64,000 nt of DNA from Auanema rhodensis (taxonomy: Eukaryota; Nematoda; Chromadorea; Rhabditida; Rhabditidae): NCBI GenBank assembly GCA_964057225.1, contig CAXKVF010000089.1:1-64000 (forward strand), given 5' to 3'. Of this stretch, positions 12,321 to 26,928 are shown piece by piece. The first letter of the stretch is position 1; the number at the start of each line of letters is the position of its first letter. The position numbers were made by a program, and so were the translations under genes. A model generated the notes under the pieces. That model had not been told where the DNA came from, did not search any database, and saw only the letters and a list, made by a program, of their open reading frames with translations.

Positions 12321-13552
12321 GTCATGGTTACCATGCACCAATATCAATAAAAATTTGTTTTTAGACTAATATGGACATGGGGAATCTAATTTTGAAAACC
12401 GCATCTCTTTATCTTTCACGTGAAGCGAGTTACATACCAAGTGCACATCACGTGTACATTTAATTAGCATAAATTAAAGTTCACGTAAATTTCAAAGTCA
12501 TGGTTACCATGCACCAATATCAATAAAAATTTGTTTTTAGACTAATATGGACATGGGGAATCTAATTTTGAAAACCGCATCTCTTTATCTTTCACGTGAA
12601 GCGAGTTACATACCAAGTGCACATCACGTGTACATTTAATTAGCATAAATTAAAGTTCACGTAAATTTCAAAGTCATGGTTACCATGAACCAATATCAAT
12701 AAAAATTTGTTTTTAGACTAATATGGACATGGGGAATCTAATTTTGAAAACCGCATCTCTTTATCTTTCACGTGAAGCGAGTTACATACCAAGTGCACAT
12801 CACGTGTACATTTAATTAGCATAAATTAAAGTTCACGTAAATTTCAAAGTCATGGTTACCATGAACCAATATCAATAAAAATTTGTTTTTAGACTAATAT
12901 GGACATGGGGAATCTAATTTTGAAAACCGCATCTCTTTATCTTTCACGTGAAGCGAGTTACATACCAAGTGCACATCACGTGTACATTTAATTAGCATAA
13001 ATTAAAGTTCACGTAAATTTCAAAGTCATGGTTACCATGAACCAATATCAATAAAAATTTGTTTTTAGACTAATATGGACATGGGGAATCTAATTTTGAA
13101 AACAGCATCTCTTTATCTTTCACGTGAAGCGAGTTACATACCAAGTGCACATCACGTGTACATTTAATTAGCATAAATTAAAGTTCACGTAAAATTCAAA
13201 GTCATGGTTACCATGCACCAATATCAATAAAAATTTGTTTTTAGACTGAAATGGACATGGGGAATCTAATTTTGAAAACCGCATCTCTTTATCTTTCACG
13301 TGAAGCGAGTTACATACCAAGTGCACATCACGTGTACATTTAATTAGCATAAATTAAAGTTCACGTAAATTTCAAAGTCATGGTTACCATGCACCAATAT
13401 CAATAAAAATTTGTTTTTAGACTAATATGGACATGGGGAATGTAATTTTGAAAACCGCATCTCTTTATCTTTCACGTGGAGCGAGTTACATACCAAGTGC
13501 ACATCACGTGTACATTTAATTAGCATAAATTAAAGTTCACGTAAATTTCAAA
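11441..13552. repeat. Six-monomer block repeated twice (11441-12496, 12497-13552)
   Basis: Both copies read GCACC, GAACC, GAACC, GAACC with C80 to A and T170 to A, GCACC with A48 to G, GCACC. The second copy adds T50 to A in its fifth monomer (13201), and C66 to G plus A103 to G in its sixth (13377). The latter is the founder-like GTA/GGA subtype seen nine times in the window. Confidence 0.82.
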
Positions 13553-15136
13553 GTCATGGTTACCATGCACCAATATCAATAAAAATTTGTTTTTAGACTA
13601 ATATGGACATGGGGAATCTAATTTTGAAAACCGCATCTCTTTATCTTTCACGTGAAGCGAGTTACATACCAAGTGCACATAACGTGTACATTTAATTAGC
13701 GTAAATTAAAGTTCACGTAAATTTCAAAGTCATGGTTACCATGAACCAATATCAATAAAAATTTGTTTTTAGACTAATATGGACATAGGGAATCTAATTT
13801 TGAAAACCGCATCTCTTTATCTTTCACGTGAAGCGAGTTACATACCAAGTGCACATCACGTGTACATTTAATTAGCATAAATTAAAGTTCACGTAAATTT
13901 CAAAGTCATGGTTACCATGAAGCAATATCAATAAAAATTTGTTTTTAGACTAATATGGACATGGGGAATCTAATTTTGAAAACCGCATCTCTTTATCTTT
14001 CACGTGAAGCGAGTTACATACCAAGTGCACATCACGTGTACATTTAATTAGCATAAATTAAAGTTCACGTAAATTTCAAAGTCATGGTTACCATGAACCA
14101 ATATCAATAAAAATTTGTTTTTAGACTAATATGGACATGGGGAATCTAATTTTGAAAACAGCATCTCTTTATCTTTCACGTGAAGCGAGTTACATACCAA
14201 GTGCACATCACGTGTACATTTAATTACCATAAATTAAAGTTCACGTAAAATTCAAAGTCATGGTTACCATGCACCAATATCAATAAAAATTTGTTTTTAG
14301 ACTAATATGGACATGGGGAATCTAATTTTGAAAACCGCATCTCTTTATCTTTCACGTGAAGCGAGTTACATACCAAGTGCACATCACGTGTACATTTAAT
14401 TAGCATAAATTAAAGTTCACGTAAATTTCAAAGTCATGGTTACCATGAAGCAATATCAATAAAAATTTGTTTTTAGACTAATATGGACATGGGGAATCTA
14501 ATTTTGAAAACCGCATCTCTTTATTTTTCACGTGAAGCGAGTTACATACCAAGTGCACATCACGTGTACATTTAATTAGCATAAATTAAAGTTCACGTAA
14601 ATTTCAAAGTCATGGTTACCATGAACCAATATCAATAAAAATTTGTTTTTAGACTAATATGGACATGGGGAATCTAATTGTGAAAACCGCATCTTTTTAT
14701 CTTTCACGTGAAGCGAGTTACATACCAAGTGCACATCACGTGTACATTTAATTAGCATAAATTAAAGTTCACGTAAATTTCAAAGTCATGGTTACCATGA
14801 ACCAATATCAATAAAAATTTGTTTTTAGACTAATATGGACATGGGGAATCTAATTTTGAAAACCGCATCTCTTTATCTTTCACGTGAAGCGAGTTACATA
14901 CCAAGTGCACATCACGTGTACATTTAATTAGCATAAATTAAAGTTCACGTAAATTTCAAAGTCATGGTTACCATGAAGCAATATCAATAAAAATCTGTTT
15001 TTAGACTAATATGGACATGGGGAATCTAATTTTGAAAACCGCATCTCTTTATCTTTCACGTGAAGCGAGTTACATACCAAGTGCACATCACGTGTACATT
15101 TAATTAGCATAAATTAAAGTTCACGTAAATTTCAAA

Positions 15137-18100
15137 GTCATGGTTACCATGCACCAATATCAATAAAAATTTGTTTTTAGACTAATATGGACATGGGGAA
15201 TCTAATTTTGAAAACCGCATCTCTTTATCTTTCACGTGAAGCGAGTTACATACCAAGTGCACATCACGTGTACATTTAATTAGCATAAATTAAAGTTCAC
15301 GTAAATTTCAAAGTCATGGTTACCATGCACCAATATCAATAAAAATTAGTTTTTAGACTAATATGGACATGGGGGATCTAATTTTGAAAACCGCATCTCT
15401 TTATCTTTCACGTGAAGCGAGTTACATACCAAGTGCACATCACGTGTACATTTAATTAGCATAAATTGAAGTTCACGTAAATTTCAAAGTCATGGTTACC
15501 ATGAACCAATATCAATAAAAATTTGTTTTTAGACTAATATGGACATGGGTAATCTAATTTTGAAAACCGCATCTCTTTATCTTTCACGTGAAGCGAGTTA
15601 CATACCAAGTGCACATCACGTGTACATTTAATTAGCATAAATTAAAGTTCACGTAAATTTCAAAGTCATGGTTACCATGCACCAATATCAATAAAAATTT
15701 GTTTTTAGACTAATATGGACATGGGGAATCTAATTTTGAAAACCGCATCTCTTTATCTTTCACGTGAAGCGAGTTACATACCAAGTGCACATCACGTGTA
15801 CATTTAATTAGCATAAATTAAAGTTCACGTAAATTTCAAAGTCATGGTTACCATGCACCAATATCAATAAAAATTTGTTTTTAGACTAATATGGACATGG
15901 GGAATCTAATTTTGAAAACCGCATCTCTTTATCTTTCACGTGAAGCGAGTTACATACCAAGTGCACATCACGTGTACATTTAATTAGCATAAATTAAAGT
16001 TCACGTAAATTTCAAAGTCATGGTTACCATGCACCAATATCAATAAAAATTAGTTTTTAGACTAATATGGACATGGGGGATCTAATTTTGAAAACCGCAT
16101 CTCTTTATCTTTCACGTGAAGCGAGTTACATACCAAGTGCACATCACGTGTACATTTAATTAGCATAAATTAAAGTTCACGTAAATTTCAAAGTCATGGT
16201 TACCATGAACCAATATCAATAAAAATTTGTTTTTAGACTAATATGGACATGGGTAATCTAATTTTGAAAACCGCATCTCTTTAACTTTCACGTGAAGCGA
16301 GTTACATACCAAGTGCACATCACGTGTACATTTAATTAGCATAAATTAAAGTTCACGTAAATTTCAAAGTCATGGTTACCATGCACCAATATCAATAAAA
16401 ATTTGTTTTTAGACTAATATGGACATGGGGAATCTAATTTTGAAAACCGCATCTCTTTATCTTTCACGTGAAGCGAGTTACATACCAAGTGCACATCACG
16501 TGTACATTTAATTAGCATAAATTAAAGTTCACGTAAATTTCAAAGTCATGGTTACCATGAACCAATATCAATAAAAATTTGTTTTTAGACTAATATGGAC
16601 ATGGGGAATCTAATTTTGAAAACCGCATCTCTTTATCTTTCACGTGAAGCGAGTTACATACCAAGTGCACATCACGTGTACATTTAATTAGCATAAATTA
16701 AAGTTCACGTAAATTTCAAAGTCATGGTTACCATGCACCAATATCAATAAAAATTTGTTTTTAGACTAATATGGACATGGGGAATCTAATTTTGAAAACC
16801 GCATCTCTTTATCTTTCACGTGAAGCGAGTTACATACCAAGTGCACATCACGTGTACATTTAATTAGCATAAATTAAAGTTCACGTAAATTTCAAAGTCA
16901 TGGTTACCATGAACCAATATCAATAAAAATTTGTTTTTAGACTAATATGGACATGGGAAATCTAATTTTGAAAACCGCATCTCTTTATCTTTCACGTGAA
17001 GCGAGTTACATACCAAGTGCACATCACGTGTACATTTAATTAGCATAAATTAAAGTTCACGTAAATTTCAAAGTCGTGGTTACCATGCACCAATATCAAT
17101 AAAAATTTGTTTTTAGACTAATATGGACATGGGGAATCTAATTTTGAAAACCGCATCTCTTTATCTTTCACGTGAAGCGAGTTACATACCAAGTGCACAT
17201 CACGTGTACATTTAATTAGCATAAATTAAAGTTCACGTAAATTTCAAAGTCATGGTTACCATGAACCAATATCAATAAAAATTTGTTTTTAGACTAATAT
17301 GGACATGGGGAATCTAATTTTGAAAACCGCATCTCTTTATCTTTCACGTGAAGCGAGTTACATACCAAGTGCACATCACGTGTACATTTAATTAGCATAA
17401 ATTAAAGTTCACGTAAATTTCAAAGTCATGGTTACCATGCACCAATATCAATAAAAATTTGTTTTCAGACTAATATGGACATGGGGAATCTAATTTTGAA
17501 AACCGCATCTCTTTATCTTTCACGTGAAGCGAGTTACATACCAAGTGCACATCACGTGTACATTTAATTAGCATAAATTAAAGTTCACGTAAATTTCAAA
17601 GTCATGGTTACCATGCACCAATATCAATAAAAATTTGTTTTTAGACTAATATGGACATGGGGAATCTAATTTTGAAAACCGCATCTCTTTATCTTTCACG
17701 TGAAGCGAGTTACATACCAAGTGCACATCACGTGTACATTTAATTAGCATAAATTAAAGTTCACGTAAATTTCAAAGTCATGGTTACCATGCACCAATAT
17801 CAATAAAAATTTGTTTTTAGACTAATATGGACATGGGTAATCTAATTTTGAAAACCGCATCTCTTTATCTTTCACGTGAAGCGAGTTACATACCAAGTGC
17901 ACATCACGTGTACATTTAATTAGCATAAATTAAAGTTCACGTAAATTTCAAAGTCATGGTTACCATGCACCAATATCAATAAAAATTTGTTTTTAGACTA
18001 ATATGGACATGGGGAATCTAATTTTGAAAACCGCATCTCTTTATCTTTCACGTGAAGCGAGTTACATACCAAGTGCACATCACGTGTACATTTAATCAGC

Positions 18101-21100
18101 ATAAATTAAAGTTCACGTAAATTTCAAAGTCATGGTTACCATGAACCAATATCAATAAAAATTTGTTTTTAGACTAATATGGACATGGGGAATCTAATTT
18201 TGAAAACCGCATCTCTTTATCTTTCACGTGAAGCGAGTTACATACCAATTGCACATCACGTGTACATTTAATTAGCATAAATTAAAGTTCACGTAAATTT
18301 CAAAGTCATGGTTACCATGAACCAATATCAATAAAAATTTGTTTTTAGACTAATATGGACATGGGGAATCTAAATTAGAAAACCGCATCTCTTTATCTTT
18401 CACGTGAAGCGAGTTACATACCAAGTGCACATCACGTGTACATTTAATTAGCATAAATTAAAGTTCACGTAAAATTCAAAGTCATGGTTACCATGCACCA
18501 ATATCAATAAAAATTTGTTTTTAGACTAATATGGACATGGGGAATCTAATTTTGAGAACCGCATCTCTTTATCTTTCACGTGAAGCGAGTTACATACCAA
18601 GTGCACATCACGTGTACATTTAATTAGCATAAATTAAAGTTCACGTAAATTTCAAAGTCATGGTTACCATGCACCAATATCAATAAAAATTTGTTTTTAG
18701 ACTAATATGGACATGGGGAATCTAATTTTGAAAACCGCATCTCTTTATCTTTCACGTGAAGCGAGTTACATACCAAGTGCACATCACGTGTACATTTAAT
18801 TAGCATAAATTAAAGTTCACGTAAATTTCAAAGTCATGGTTACCATGCACCAATATCAATAAAAATTTGTTTTTAGACTAATATGGACATGGGGAATCTA
18901 ATTTTGAAAACCGCATCTCTTTATCTTTCACGTGAAGCGAGTTACATACCAAGTGCACATCACGTGTACATTTAATTAGCATAAATTAAAGTTCACGTAA
19001 ATTTCAAAGTCATGGTTACCATGAACCAATATCAATAAAAATTTGTTTTTAGACTAATATGGACATGGGGAATCTAATTTTGAGAACCGCATCTCTTTAT
19101 CTTTCACGTGAAGCGAGTTACATACCAAGTGCACATCACGTGTACATTTAATTAGCATAAATTAAAGTTCACGTAAATTTCAAAGTCATGGTTACCATGC
19201 ACCAATATCAATAAAAATTTGTTTTTAGACTAATATGGACATGGGGAATCTAATTTTGAAAACCGCATCTCTTTATCTTTCACGTGAAGCGAGTTACATA
19301 CCAAGTGCACATCACGTGTACATTTAATTAGCATAAATTAAAGTTCACGTAAATTTCAAAGTCATGGTTACCATGCACCAATATCAATAAAAATTTGTTT
19401 TTAGACTAATATGGACATGGGGAATCTAATTTTGAAAACCGCATCTCTTTATCTTTCACGTGAAGCGAGTTACATACCAAGTGCACATCACGTGTACATT
19501 TAATTAGCATAAATTAAAGTTCACGTAAATTTCAAAGTCATGGTTACCATGCACCAATATCAATAAAAATTTGTTTTTAGACTAATATGGACATGGGGAA
19601 TCTAATTTTGAAAACCGCATCTCTTTATCTTTCACGTGAAGCGAGTTACATACCAAGTGCACATCACGTGTACATTTAATTAGCATAAATTAAAGTTCAC
19701 GTAAATTTCAAAGTCATGGTTACCATGCACCAATATCAATAAAAATTTGTTTTTAGACTAATATGGACATGGGGAATCTAATTTTGAAAACCGCATCTCT
19801 TTATCTTTCACGTGAAGCGAGTTACATACCAAGTGCACATCACGTGTACATTTAATTAGCATAAATTAAAGTTCACGTAAATTTCAAAGTCATGGTTACC
19901 ATGAACCAATATCAATAAAAATTTGTTTTTAGACTAATATGGACATGGGGAATCTAATTTTGAGAACCGCATCTCTTTATCTTTCACGTGAAGCGAGTTA
20001 CATACCAAGTGCACATCACGTGTACATTTAATTAGCATAAATTAAAGTTCACGTAAATTTCAAAGTCATGGTTACCATGCACCAATATCAATAAAAATTT
20101 GTTTTTAGACTAATATGGACATGGGGAATCTAATTTTGAAAACCGCATCTCTTTATCTTTCACGTGAAGCGAGTTACATACCAAGTGCACATCACGTGTA
20201 CATTTAATTAGCATAAATTAAAGTTCACGTAAATTTCAAAGTCATGGTTACCATGAAGCAATATCAATAAAAATTTGTTTTTAGACTAATATGGACATGG
20301 GGAATCTAATTTTGAAAACCGCATCTCTTTATCTTTCACGTGAAGCGAGTTACATACCAAGTGCACATCACGTGTACATTTAATTAGCATAAATTAAAGT
20401 TCACGTAAATTTCAAAGTCATGGTTACCATGCACCAATATCAATAAAAATTTGTTTTTAGACTAATATGGACATGGGGAATCTAATTTTGAAAACCGCAT
20501 CTCTTTATCTTTCACGTGAAGCGAGTTACATACCAAGTGCACATCACGTGTACATTTAATTAGCATAAATTAAAGTTCACGTAAATTTCAAAGTCATGGT
20601 TACCATGAACCAATATCAATAAAAATTTGTTTTTAGACTAATATGGACATGGGGAATCTAATTTTGAAAACCGCATCTCTTTATCTTTCACGTGAAGCGA
20701 GTTACATACCAAGTGCACATCACGTGTACATTTAATTAGCATAAATTAAAGTTCACGTAAATTTCAAAGTCATGGTTACCATGAACCAATATCAATAAAA
20801 ATTTGTTTTTAGACTAATATGGACATGGGGAATCTAATTTTGAAAACCGCATCTCTTTATCTTTCACGTGAAGCGAGTTACATACCAAGTGCACATCACG
20901 TGTACATTTAATTAGCATAAATTAAAGTTCACGTAAATTTCAAAGTCATGGTTACCATGAACCAATATCAATAAAAATTTGTTTTTAGACTAATATGGAC
21001 ATGGGGAATCTAATTTTGAAAACAGCATCTCTTTATCTTTCACGTGAAGCGAGTTACATACCAAGTGCACATCACGTGTACATTTAATTAGCATAAATTA

Positions 21101-24100
21101 AAGTTCACGTAAATTTCAAAGTCATGGTTACCATGCACCAATATCAATAAAAATTTGTTTTTAGACTAATATGGACATGGGGAATCTAATTTTGAAAACC
21201 GCATCTCTTTATCTTTCACGTGAAGCGAGTTACATACCAAGTGCACATCACGTGTACATTTAATTAGCATAAATTAAAGTTCACGTAAATTTCAAAGTCA
21301 TGGTTACCATGAACCAATATCAATAAAAATTTGTTTTTAGACTAATATGGACATGGGGAATCTAATTTTGAAAACCGCATCTCTTTATCTTTCACGTGAA
21401 GCGAGTTACATACCAAGTGCACATCACGTGTACATTTAATTAGCATAAATTAAAGTTCACGTAAATTTCAAAGTCATGGTTACCATGAACCAATATCAAT
21501 AAAAATTTGTTTTTAGACTAATATGGACATGGGGAATCTAATTTTGAAAACCGCATCTCTTTATCTTTCACGTGAAGCGAGTTACATACCAAGTGCACAT
21601 CACGTGTACATTTAATTAGCATAAATTAAAGTTCACGTAAATTTCAAAGTCATGGTTACCATGAACCAATATCAATAAAAATTTGTTTTTAGACTAATAT
21701 GGACATGGGGAATCTAATTTTGAAAACAGCATCTCTTTATCTTTCACGTGAAGCGAGTTACATACCAAGTGCACATCACGTGTACATTTAATTAGCATAA
21801 ATTAAAGTTCACGTAAAATTCAAAGTCATGGTTACCATGCACCAATATCAATAAAAATTTGTTTTTAGACTGATATGGACATGGGGAATCTAATTTTGAA
21901 AACCGCATCTCTTTATCTTTCACGTGAAGCGAGTTACATACCAAGTGCACATCACGTGTACATTTAATTAGCATAAATTAAAGTTCACGTAAATTTCAAA
22001 GTCATGGTTACCATGCACCAATATCAATAAAAATTTGTTTTTAGACTAATATGGACATGGGGAATCTAATTTTGAAAACCGCATCTCTTTATCTTTCACG
22101 TGAAGCGAGTTACATACCAAGTGCACATCACGTGTACATTTAATTAGCATAAATTAAAGTTCACGTAAATTTCAAAGTCATGGTTACCATGCACCAATAT
22201 CAATAAAAATTTGTTTTTAGACTAATATGGACATGGGGAATCTAATTTTGAAAACCGCATCTCTTTATCTTTCACGTGAAGCGAGTTACATACCAAGTGC
22301 ACATCACGTGTACATTTAATTAGCATAAATTAAAGTTCACGTAAATTTCAAAGTCATGGTTACCATGAACCAATATCAATAAAAATTTGTTTTTAGACTA
22401 ATATGGACATGGGGAATCTAATTTTGAAAACCGCATCTCTTTATCTTTCACGTGAAGCGAGTTACATACCAAGTGCACATCACGTGTACATTTAATTAGC
22501 ATAAATTAAAGTTCACGTAAATTTCAAAGTCATGGTTACCATGAACCAATATCAATAAAAATTTGTTTTTAGACTAATATGGACATGGGGAATCTAATTT
22601 TGAAAACCGCATCTCTTTATCTTTCACGTGAAGCGAGTTACATACCAAGTGCACATCACGTGTACATTTAATTAGCATAAATTAAAGTTCACGTAAATTT
22701 CAAAGTCATGGTTACCATGAACCAATATCAATAAAAATTTGTTTTTAGACTAATATGGACATGGGGAATCTAATTTTGAAAACAGCATCTCTTTATCTTT
22801 CACGTGAAGCGAGTTACATACCAAGTGCACATCACGTGTACATTTAATTAGCATAAATTAAAGTTCACGTAAAATTCAAAGTCATGGTTACCATGCACCA
22901 ATATCAATAAAAATTTGTTTTTAGACTGAAATGGACATGGGGAATCTAATTTTGAAAACCGCATCTCTTTATCTTTCACGTGAAGCGAGTTACATACCAA
23001 GTGCACATCACGTGTACATTTAATTAGCATAAATTAAAGTTCACGTAAATTTCAAAGTCATGGTTACCATGCACCAATATCAATAAAAATTTGTTTTTAG
23101 ACTAATATGGACATGGGGAATGTAATTTTGAAAACCGCATCTCTTTATCTTTCACGTGGAGCGAGTTACATACCAAGTGCACATCACGTGTACATTTAAT
23201 TAGCATAAATTAAAGTTCACGTAAATTTCAAAGTCATGGTTACCATGCACCAATATCAATAAAAATTTGTTTTTAGACTAATATGGACATGGGGAATCTA
23301 ATTTTGAAAACCGCATCTCTTTATCTTTCACGTGAAGCGAGTTACATACCAAGTGCACATAACGTGTACATTTAATTAGCGTAAATTAAAGTTCACGTAA
23401 ATTTCAAAGTCATGGTTACCATGAACCAATATCAATAAAAATTTGTTTTTAGACTAATATGGACATAGGGAATCTAATTTTGAAAACCGCATCTCTTTAT
23501 CTTTCACGTGAAGCGAGTTACATACCAAGTGCACATCACGTGTACATTTAATTAGCATAAATTAAAGTTCACGTAAATTTCAAAGTCATGGTTACCATGA
23601 AGCAATATCAATAAAAATTTGTTTTTAGACTAATATGGACATGGGGAATCTAATTTTGAAAACCGCATCTCTTTATCTTTCACGTGAAGCGAGTTACATA
23701 CCAAGTGCACATCACGTGTACATTTAATTAGCATAAATTAAAGTTCACGTAAATTTCAAAGTCATGGTTACCATGAACCAATATCAATAAAAATTTGTTT
23801 TTAGACTAATATGGACATGGGGAATCTAATTTTGAAAACAGCATCTCTTTATCTTTCACGTGAAGCGAGTTACATACCAAGTGCACATCACGTGTACATT
23901 TAATTACCATAAATTAAAGTTCACGTAAAATTCAAAGTCATGGTTACCATGCACCAATATCAATAAAAATTTGTTTTTAGACTAATATGGACATGGGGAA
24001 TCTAATTTTGAAAACCGCATCTCTTTATCTTTCACGTGAAGCGAGTTACATACCAAGTGCACATCACGTGTACATTTAATTAGCATAAATTAAAGTTCAC

Positions 24101-24816
24101 GTAAATTTCAAAGTCATGGTTACCATGAAGCAATATCAATAAAAATTTGTTTTTAGACTAATATGGACATGGGGAATCTAATTTTGAAAACCGCATCTCT
24201 TTATTTTTCACGTGAAGCGAGTTACATACCAAGTGCACATCACGTGTACATTTAATTAGCATAAATTAAAGTTCACGTAAATTTCAAAGTCATGGTTACC
24301 ATGAACCAATATCAATAAAAATTTGTTTTTAGACTAATATGGACATGGGGAATCTAATTGTGAAAACCGCATCTTTTTATCTTTCACGTGAAGCGAGTTA
24401 CATACCAAGTGCACATCACGTGTACATTTAATTAGCATAAATTAAAGTTCACGTAAATTTCAAAGTCATGGTTACCATGAACCAATATCAATAAAAATTT
24501 GTTTTTAGACTAATATGGACATGGGGAATCTAATTTTGAAAACCGCATCTCTTTATCTTTCACGTGAAGCGAGTTACATACCAAGTGCACATCACGTGTA
24601 CATTTAATTAGCATAAATTAAAGTTCACGTAAATTTCAAAGTCATGGTTACCATGAAGCAATATCAATAAAAATCTGTTTTTAGACTAATATGGACATGG
24701 GGAATCTAATTTTGAAAACCGCATCTCTTTATCTTTCACGTGAAGCGAGTTACATACCAAGTGCACATCACGTGTACATTTAATTAGCATAAATTAAAGT
24801 TCACGTAAATTTCAAA
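15137..24816. repeat. Large tandem duplication, copy 2 (55 monomers, 9,680 bp)
   Basis: It begins exactly where copy 1 ends and repeats the same anchors: TTAACTTT at 16281, GTCGTGG at 17073, TAAATTAGAA at 18371, ATAACGTG at 23360, TTACCATAAA at 23905 and AATCTG at 24673. Apart from a missing 10-monomer stretch, the only difference I found from copy 1 is A to G at 15468 (copy 1 position 4028). Near-identity over almost 10 kb points to a recent event, or to an assembly duplication. Confidence 0.92.
21024..21113. other. Exchange junction: 10-monomer loss in duplication copy 2
   Basis: In the monomer 20945-21120 the left part carries C80 to A, as in the copy-1 monomer 9505. Position 170 is T, unlike 9505, and everything to the right matches copy 1 from 11441 onward. 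The offset therefore switches from 65 to 55 monomers between monomer positions 80 and 170. This is the expected trace of unequal exchange in register, removing 1760 bp. Confidence 0.8.
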
Positions 24817-26928
24817 GTCATGGTTACCATGCACCAATATCAATAAAAATTTGTTTTTAGACTAATATGGACATGGGGAATCTAATTTTGAAAACCGCAT
24901 CTCTTTATCTTTCACGTGAAGCGAGTTACATACCAAGTGCACATCACGTGTACATTTAATTAGCATAAATTAAAGTTCACGTAAATTTCAAAGTCATGGT
25001 TACCATGCACCAATATCAATAAAAATTTGTTTTTAGACTAATATGGACATGGGGAATCTAATTTTGAAAACCGCATCTTTTTATCTTTCACGTGAAGCGA
25101 GTTACATACCAAGTGCACATCACGTGTACATTTAATTAGCATAAATTAAAGTTCACGTAAATTTCAAAGTCATGGTTACCATGAACCAATATCAATAAAA
25201 ATTTGTTTTTAGACTAATATGGACATGGGGAATCTAATTTTGAAAACCGCATCTCTTTATCTTTCACGTGAAGCGAGTTACATACCAAGTGCACATCACG
25301 TGTACATTTAATTAGCATAAATTAAAGTTCACGTAAATTTCAAAGTCATGGTTACCATGAACCAATATCAATAAAAATTTGTTTTTAGACTAATATGGAC
25401 ATGGGGAATCTAATTTTGAAAACCGCATCTCTTTATCTTTCACGTGAAGCGAGTTACATACCAAGTGCACATCACGTGTACATTTAATTAGCATAAATTA
25501 AAGTTCACGTAAATTTCAAAGTCATGGTTACCATGAAGCAATATCAATAAAAATCTGTTTTTAGACTAATATGGACATGGGGAATCTAATTTTGAAAACC
25601 GCATCTCTTTATCTTTCACGTGAAGCGAGTTACATACCAAGTGCACATCACGTGTACATTTAATTAGCATAAATTAAAGTTCACGTAAATTTCAAAGTCA
25701 TGGTTACCATGCACCAATATCAATAAAAATTTGTTTTTAGACTAATATGGACATGGGGAATCTAATTTTGAAAACCGCATCTCTTTATCTTTCACGTGAA
25801 GCGAGTTACATACCAAGTGCACATCACGTGTACATTTAATTAGCATAAATTAAAGTTCACGTAAATTTCAAAGTCATGGTTACCATGCACCAATATCAAT
25901 AAAAATTTGTTTTTAGACTAATATGGACATGGGGAATCTAATTTTGAAAACCGCATCTCTTTATCTTTCACGTGAAGCGAGTTACATACCAAGTGCACAT
26001 CACGTGTACATTTAATTAGCATAAATTAAAGTTCACGTTAATTTCAAAGTCATGGTTACCATGAACCAATATCAATAAAAATTTGTTTTTAGACTAATAT
26101 GGACATGGGGAATCTAATTTTGAAAACCGCATCTCTTTATCTTTCACGTGAAGCGAGTTACATACCAAGTGCACATCACGTGTACATTTAATTAGCATAA
26201 ATTAAAGTTCACGTAAATTTCAAAGTCATGGTTACCATGAACCAATATCAATAAAAATTTGTTTTTAGACTAATATGGACATGGGGAATCTAATTTTGAA
26301 AACCGCATCTCTTTATCTTTCACGTGAAGCGAGTTACATACCAAGTGCACATCACGTGTACATTTAATTAGCATAAATTAAAGTTCACGTAAATTTCAAA
26401 GTCATGGTTACCATGAACCAATATCAATAAAAATTTGTTTTTAGACTAATATGGACATGGGGAATCTAATTTTGAAAACCGCATCTCTTTATCTTTCACG
26501 TGAAGCGAGTTACATACCAAGTGCACATCACGTGTACATTTAATTAGCATAAATTAAAGTTCACGTAAATTTCAAAGTCATGGTTACCATGAACCAATAT
26601 CAATAAAAATTTGTTTTTAGACTAATATGGACATGGGGAATCTAATTTTGAAAACAGCATCTCTTTATCTTTCACGTGAAGCGAGTTACATACCAAGTGC
26701 ACATCACGTGTACATTTAATTAGCATAAATTAAAGTTCACGTAAAATTCAAAGTCATGGTTACCATGCACCAATATCAATAAAAATTTGTTTTTAGACTA
26801 ATATGGACATGGGGAATCTAATTTTGAAAACCGCATCTCTTTATCTTTCACGTGAAGCGAGTTACATACCAAGTGCACATCACGTGTACATTTAATTAGC
26901 ATAAATTAAAGTTCACGTAAATTTCAAA
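24817..26928. repeat. Twelve-monomer stretch without clean higher-order repeat
   Basis: It follows the end of the large duplication. A GAAGC monomer with AATCTG (T35 to C) at 25521 repeats the one at 24641 five monomers later. The monomer at 24993 has GCATCTTTTT (C87 to T). The monomer at 25873 has TTCACGTTAA near 26040, which I saw only once. The C80-to-A, T170-to-A monomer at 26577 announces the pattern of the next block. Confidence 0.75.

Larger units (their letters stand above)
3697..15136. repeat. Large tandem duplication, copy 1 (65 monomers, 11,440 bp)
   Basis: Private variants line up between the two copies at offsets of exactly 11,440 bp (to about position 9670) and 9,680 bp (from about 11,441). 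Anchors are TTAACTTT at 4841, GGGAAATC at 5515, GTCGTGG at 5633, TTTTCAG at 6023, TTTAATCAGC at 6651, CCAATTGC at 6805 and TAAATTAGAA at 6931. Further right they are ATAACGTG at 13680, TTACCATAAA at 14225 and AATCTG at 14993. In this copy the interval 7393-12320 is itself two 14-monomer repeats. Confidence 0.92.
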
